Shown piece by piece: positions 58,799 to 64,000 of a stretch of 64,000 nucleotides of DNA. The notes under the pieces are model-generated. The model made no database searches, was not told the DNA's origin, and worked only from the letters and a program-made list of their open reading frames with translations. Numbering within the stretch: position 1 is the first letter of the stretch; each line of letters begins with the position of its first letter. Origin of the DNA: Vespula vulgaris (lineage: Eukaryota; Arthropoda; Insecta; Hymenoptera; Vespidae). The position numbers and the translations under genes are program-made. The DNA lies in NCBI RefSeq assembly GCF_905475345.1, contig NC_066586.1, positions 620,501 to 684,500 on the forward strand, read 5' to 3'.

Positions 58799-60644
58799 CG
58801 ATTAATGGTCGTTAGTCTCGGTTGAACGATAGACAACGTTATTGTATGCAATGTAAATAACTTCTTTAATACATGTATACTTCTTAGTTGTGTTGTAATA
58901 ACGAACGCATTTTTTCGTTATAATAGATTTACGTTATCGTTTCGTCGTTAATCGAAGTTATAACTTCATTCTAAAAATTCCATAATCGAAAAAGAACATG
59001 CGTTACCAACGATAAATATTAACGAACGTGGCACAAAACTCGATAACTACATTGACGAGCACAGCTAAATTCTATTTAACAGACACTTCAACGATTCATT
59101 ATAATTGTATACATTTTGACGTATTTATATGAATAGCTCGTTCACCCAATAGTAAATTCATTCAAGATAAGTTAGAAAGGAAAATTGTGAGAGAATAGAT
59201 GTTAATGACCAACGATCGAATAACTTGATTAGACGATATACATAATAGATTTTCGAGGAAACACAAAATCTATATCAATAGTCCCTGCTCGAATCTCAAA
59301 GTTATCAGATCGTTAGTTAGTATTGTATTAATAATGCACCACGTACGATGTGATTACCTAGCGTGTTACTTCGAAATTAATCTTCCAACGAGCCGGCTTA
59401 CGATAATTCTCTTGCAATCGCAAATCATGCAATTCGTTTGGATTTTTTTTTTTTTTTTATGAAAATATCTCTTGTCAACTTTCGATTTGATTTATGGTTT
59501 GAATCGTGTCGCCTGCTAGGTTTTAATCGTATCACACATGGTCATGGTACCGTGCAAATACGGCTGTCATTCTACGTCGATTCCCATCGACCAGACTTCG
59601 ATCCATAATTAATTTCTTCGATAGCCGAGCAAACGATTGGCCCACGGGTCAATGGAGCAAATGAAATCTGTTAGCTTACGCTCTACTCAAGATATAGGCT
59701 GATTGGCAGTGGGCGATCAATTGACCCCCTCGTTAACTAGTGCCAATAGGGATGAATTGTTATAAGCTCGTCTCTATGCATACATGATACATTGGCCCTT
59801 TCTTGAGTAACGTGGTTTCTTGAATCGCGATAAGATTTTTTTTTTACGCGTTATCGATACTCGATCGGCACTCTTCGAATAAATTTAATGATTCGTAAAA
59901 AAATTAATATTTCATCTAAAGTTGCTTATACGACATTGCAATCGTATCCTTTAACAGAGTCATTTAATATAGTTTGCCCCAGCCCCGTACGCCTTGAAAT
60001 TTAACTCTCATCTATTATTATTACCTAGTAGTATTTCTAGAACAGAAATTGTGATTAAGGAAAACACAGAGAAGTCATAAAGTAGCTTTCAGCATAAACG
60101 TCTATGTAGAAAACAGCCGTTAGCGCCGACTGCTAGCTAAATTAGCTAGAACTCAAAATCGAGATAATTTAATTGCTAAGTATTTTAAATTAATGAATTT
60201 TATGGGTGCTACGTAAGATATAGGAAAATGTATGATTTTAATTTACCATAGATTTTATTTCAATGCGAAGAATATTTGTAGATGAGAAACCTAATTCTTT
60301 TCTAATTATCTACGTGCGCACGAATCTTTATCCACTTGTATAAATAACTAGTACAGCACCCATAATACGGATGTAAAACTTGACTATAATGTAGGTGCCA
60401 TATATAAATATACAAAAGACAAAGCAGATACCTGTTAATAACTTAGTCTCTAAGTAATTTATCTGTACTGTGATTTGCAGTTTCTTGTTTCCAACATAAA
60501 TATCTCTAAGTAGACGAAAAGCTAGGAGTAAACAATACTCGTACGAGATGGTAAACATAAAAAAAAAGAAGAAACACTACCATAACGATTATAAATCTTA
60601 AATTTTAATAACAACATACCAATAAGTCTACAGTTGGAGTGTCG

Positions 60645-60652
60645 GTATATAT

Positions 60653-60735
<83 letters not shown>
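60645..60735. repeat. TA/TATG dinucleotide array
   Basis: About 90 bp of TA with TATG interruptions in the first half. It sits just past the 3' end of the Spc25 gene. Confidence 0.95.
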
Positions 60736-60738
<3 letters not shown>

Positions 60739-60760
60739 AATCGTTTTAGATACTTTAATT

Positions 60761-60766
60761 TTTATT
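60761..60766 (-). other. Candidate Spc25 poly(A) signal AATAAA
   Basis: The minus strand reads AATAAA about 125 nt past the Spc25 stop, just before the TA array. Spacing and hexamer are typical. Confidence 0.55.
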
Positions 60767-60889
60767 AATAAAGACTTTACTCTTCTAATTTCTATCTTCC
60801 ATATTATAAAAATATACTTATCCTCTAATTGTCATTACTAGTATAATACTAGTATTATAATAAAAGCATTTAATGTACAATTGATATTT

Positions 60890-62046
60890 CTAGCTTCCGT
60901 CCATATAATACTTTAAAAAGACAATCCTTAAAAGACACAGAAATGCAGTGATGTTGGACACCTGTGATTGCCTAGTAAAGTCGACAGTGCCTTTTAGATC
61001 GATCAAATGTTCTTTTTTAAGTGTAGGCTGTATTTCCTTGACTAATATAAGAACTAAGTATTAATTGCATATATTGATTATTAATTGCATGTATACTTAG
61101 TTTTAATATTAAAAGATAGAGACATACCTTTCCATAATTTGTCTTTGTTAATCAAATGTACGTAATATTTATCCTTTGTATGTTCGTTGTTTTTAAAAAA
61201 TGATACCTTCACATCGTCATAATCTTCTTTCTCTTCTATGTTGATACCAAAATTCAAATTATATTTGTAAACATTTGTAGCTCTCTTAATAGCATCCCAA
61301 TCTTTGCGTTTTTTCTCTTTCCTATCTTGTATCTCTACATAAAAATATATATAAACTATAAACATTCTTTTTATCATATATGTCTATATATATATTTTTT
61401 TTGTAAACATACTTACCTTGTTTTAAGTCAACCAATTCCAGAGATAAACCGTCTCTATATGCCTTGACTTCTACTATATCTTTTTGTAATATTTCTTCTT
61501 GTTTGATTATATTACTGATCTTTTTATCTACAATTTTTTGGTTCAACATTATATCATCCATTTCATATTTTAATGTTTCCATTTGTTTTTGTAACTCTGA
61601 TATTTTGACCATATTTGTTTGCTTTGTTTGTGAATATTCTATGTAAAAAAAAAAAAAAAAAAAGAGTAAAAAAAAAATAATGTCCTGTTTGTTCTTCACG
61701 CATCTTTCTTACTTCAAAACAAAATTTGTAAATAGTTATACAATTGTTTACAAGTTATATATATATTGTACAGTTAATATATCCTAATAACTACATAAAT
61801 ACTAAATCTTTACTTACAATTTGACATCACTGTAAGCTGTATTAGAAAATTGTTAATTATCAATCGAAAAGAATATTTCATATTAATTTTTTAACATTTA
61901 CCATTTTTACCAGCCGTTGCATTTTCAATCTTCAAAATGATGCGTTTTTCAAATTCGCAACAAAATGATGATAATTTTTCCAATATAGTAAAGTCACCAT
62001 TTTGTAAGACATAAGCAATATCACATTCGTATTTTTCTATTCCCAT
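60890..62046 (-). CDS. Spc25: Kinetochore protein Spc25 (Ndc80 complex subunit), complete, four exons
   Basis: Exons 62046-61902, 61638-61417, 61334-61128 and 61041-60890 join in frame to 241 aa. The length is close to animal Spc25, about 220-230 aa. Residues about 50-120 form a heptad-rich coiled coil (KISELQKQMETLKYEMDD). The C-terminal part has the Spc25 pattern: a Tyr-x3-Leu-x-Phe-Gly motif (NVYKYNLNFGINI), a strand region with KVSFF, then a terminal helix with N-x2-AFLCLLR. Spc25 pairs with Spc24 through this globular domain and anchors the Ndc80 complex to the inner kinetochore. The sequence is divergent, as is usual for kinetochore proteins, so the name rests on architecture and these motifs rather than on strong identity. 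A possible extra 12- or 19-nt exon at about 61815 was discarded because it breaks the frame. Confidence 0.8.
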
Positions 62047-62740
62047 CTTGTATGACACACTACATAATCAAGAAAAACTTATTAATTATTATTTATAGCG
62101 CAGCAAGAGAAACTGTCCTAAGCGTCTGTAGCCGCCATATTTTTACGTTCGAACACATTCAAATTTCCAGCATTGCCAATATATAAAACCGAATATCTCT
62201 AATATACAACTGCTACATTCATTAAAAAAAAAAGAATAATACATAAAAAAATAAAAAATAATAATAATAAATAAATAACAAATGAAACATTTCTGATTCA
62301 ATTTCATGTTTATATATAATCTTAAATTATCCTTTAGATTTTTAATCATATTCATTTAATCAATAAATTAATCATTAAAATATTTTATGAATTAATATCT
62401 CATTTGATCAGTTTCTGTACTTTCCAAAATATTCAAATATTTTTATTTTTATCGAATTTTAATAATTGTTTTTATTAATAACAATTTGACTTTAGCTAAA
62501 GATTTACAGAACAATCTTCATAGAACAATTACAAACACACACAATTTCTATACTAAACAATGGAAAATTACTGAAAAACTAGCTGATAAAAATGTAATTA
62601 TGTGGCAATGCATTAGTATAAATATACAAATGTCTACAAATGAGACATTACTTTATACAATCATTCTCTGTAATTACTCTGGGATGAAAGTTTTTTATAA
62701 AGAATATAATAATTATTATTAATCAACTTTGTCTTGTATA
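62047..62740. other. Short spacer between Spc25 start and the ZAD gene stop
   Basis: These 694 bp hold the Spc25 promoter and 5' UTR and the 3' UTR of the upstream ZAD gene. It is very AT-rich with almost no CpG. On the minus strand, AATAAA lies at 62476-62471 and 62447-62442. No other element is seen. Confidence 0.7.
62471..62476 (-). other. Candidate poly(A) signal AATAAA of the ZAD gene
   Basis: Lies about 265 nt past the ZAD gene stop on the minus strand; a second copy follows within 30 nt. Confidence 0.45.
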
Positions 62741-64000
62741 TCAGAAATGCATATCCGTATCTGGATCTGGATCTGCTGATTGCACGTCGTTCCAACATGC
62801 TACCTCTACCATTTCCAAATTTCCATCTTCTGTTAAAGTTAATAATTGCTTAGTTGAACTATCTTTAACTTTAACCATCATATCAACGTCACTATGCGTT
62901 GATGCTAGTTCTGTAGGATGCATAAAATTTTCATTGACATTAATATGCTGTAATACTCTAACATACATCGGTTGATCCGAAGTAGATGTTTCATCTAAAA
63001 TTAATAATTTATTACGATTTATCTTTTCGTTAAAAAAAAAAAAAAAAAAAAAAAACAATAATAATAATAATAATAAAAAAGATTATTTGTTCAAACACAT
63101 TTTCGAATATGTATTCTTCCTCTTACCATGTTCAAGAATATTTGGAATATGTAAGTTTTCAGGGTTTGCTAACCGTATCACAGGTATATTTTCATTAGTA
63201 ATTTGCAATTGTGAGTAAGTATGGAATGGTAACATTGGCATATTCTGCTGAACGCTTCTTTCTATATCAGGCATTTTTGTTAGATCTTCGTCAGCATCTT
63301 TTATAGAAATTATTACCAGACAGAAACGATTGTAAATGACCTTTCTTACTAGAAATATATATTTTTAGATCTTTACCTTTTTCTCTTTCATGCTCTTTTA
63401 AAGCTTCCACTTCGTTTTGATTCTTTTTTACATTGCATTCGTGATTTATTGCTTGATGATCTCCAGAGAATTGTATGTCACACGTATCACAAAATACTTT
63501 CTGTTTTATGTAATCTCGTATATGATGAATCATGAACGAGTTATGATGCGTAGTATATTTACATTTATCGCATTGCATCCAAACATTTTTTGTGCCTTTA
63601 TTATGTTCCATAGTATTAACACATAGTATATCATCTTTTCTTTTGAAACATTTATTAGAATTATGAATATTGGACCGTGTAATTTGAGGCGGTTGAGAAA
63701 GTTTAGGTTTTTCGCTGTTGCCTAATAGCTCTCCTTCTTCTAATGAATATTTTTGTTCTAAAAATCGTAAAACATTTTCTCGCACATTACGCATTTCTGT
63801 TTCTAATCTATCAAGAGTGTTAATAAGATTAGCACAACTTCGACAAATCACATCATCTTCTGATATGACAACCATGTATCTGGAATATATACATCAATTG
63901 TAAATAATATTTAAACTATTAGAAACAATAAAATAATTATATCGGAATAAGATACCTTTCGCCAACTAATTCTCCTAATTTTTCAATAACTTTAGACCTT
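62741..64000 (-). CDS. ZAD-type zinc-finger protein, 3' part, partial at right edge
   Basis: Exons 64000-63956 (cut by the edge), 63879-63377, 63297-63127 and 62994-62741 join in frame with GT-AG introns and end at a TGA. The edge exon and the next give the end of a ZAD domain: VIEKLGELVG, then SEDDVICRSCANLINTLDRL with its second Cys pair. The first Cys pair must lie outside the window. Further on are two Cys-x2-Cys motifs (CDKCKY and CDTCDIQF) followed by irregularly placed His and Cys, so the fingers look degenerate. The C-terminal part is acidic and polar, ending DPDPDTDMHF. ZAD proteins are an insect-expanded family of nuclear, mostly DNA-binding regulators in which ZAD mediates dimerisation. 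I do not recognise the orthologue. Confidence 0.85.
63032..63080. repeat. Poly-A plus AAT array in the last ZAD gene intron
   Basis: About 23 A residues are followed by AAT units in the intron between 62995 and 63126. Read on the minus strand this is a long poly-T near the acceptor. Confidence 0.93.

Larger units (their letters stand above)
58052..60889. other. 3' flank between convergent LRR and Spc25 genes
   Basis: About 2.8 kb holding the 3' UTRs of both genes. It becomes steadily more AT-rich to the right. Unique sequence at about 59500-59830 has no recognised content. A long TA array lies at 60645-60735. No further gene is supported. Confidence 0.75.

Noticed and set aside
61811..61838. 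Tiny exon with AG and GTAAGT flanks within Spc25 intron 1
   Set aside because: Both the 12-nt and 19-nt versions give a stop or a frameshift; direct joining of the flanking exons keeps the frame.
1..64000. Transposable elements
   Set aside because: I looked for transposase, reverse transcriptase or integrase motifs and long terminal or inverted repeats and found none that could be supported by eye; short decayed copies could be missed.

Overview
The window is animal nuclear DNA, most likely from an insect and probably a hymenopteran (ant, wasp or bee relative). Genes are split by short GT-AG introns. A Groucho corepressor and a ZAD zinc-finger gene, an arthropod-type family, are present. The introns and intergenic DNA are unusually full of microsatellites (GA, TA, TG, TATG, GGA, TAG and others). 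The species itself is an inference; nothing in the sequence names it. I see no transposase, reverse transcriptase, virus-like gene, tRNA, rRNA, known microRNA or CRISPR array.

Layout. (1) 29-25283, minus strand: the first five coding exons of groucho (gro/TLE), running off the left edge. They encode the N-terminus and the tetramerising Q domain, and intron 1 alone is about 16.5 kb. (2) 25284-37404: about 12 kb of gro upstream DNA and Bag6 downstream DNA with no recognisable gene. It is repeat-rich and CpG-rich up to about 34 kb, then turns AT-rich. (3) 37405-43229, minus strand: a complete Bag6 (Scythe/BAT3) gene in 20 coding exons, about 1204 aa. (4) 43230-50598: repeat-rich intergenic DNA between two divergent genes, containing a good TATA plus initiator pair at about 49837-49870. 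(5) 50599-58051, plus strand: a complete secreted leucine-rich-repeat protein gene in eight coding exons, 631 aa, orthologue not identified. (6) 58052-60889: AT-rich 3' flank with a long TA array. (7) 60890-62046, minus strand: a compact four-exon gene that I read as the kinetochore subunit Spc25. (8) 62741-64000, minus strand: the 3' part of a ZAD-type zinc-finger gene that runs off the right edge.

The genes do not form a pathway. They are a transcriptional corepressor, a cytosolic/nuclear quality-control chaperone, an extracellular LRR protein, a mitotic kinetochore protein and a probable DNA-binding regulator. The clearest large-scale pattern is compositional: the gro and LRR regions are CpG-rich and full of microsatellites, while the Bag6 3' flank and the Spc25/ZAD block are AT-rich and CpG-poor. 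I found no convincing new molecular system. The most useful leads are the unassigned LRR gene and its promoter, the strand-biased purine tracts in the gro introns, several short tandem arrays that are not plain microsatellites, and the compositional mosaic.
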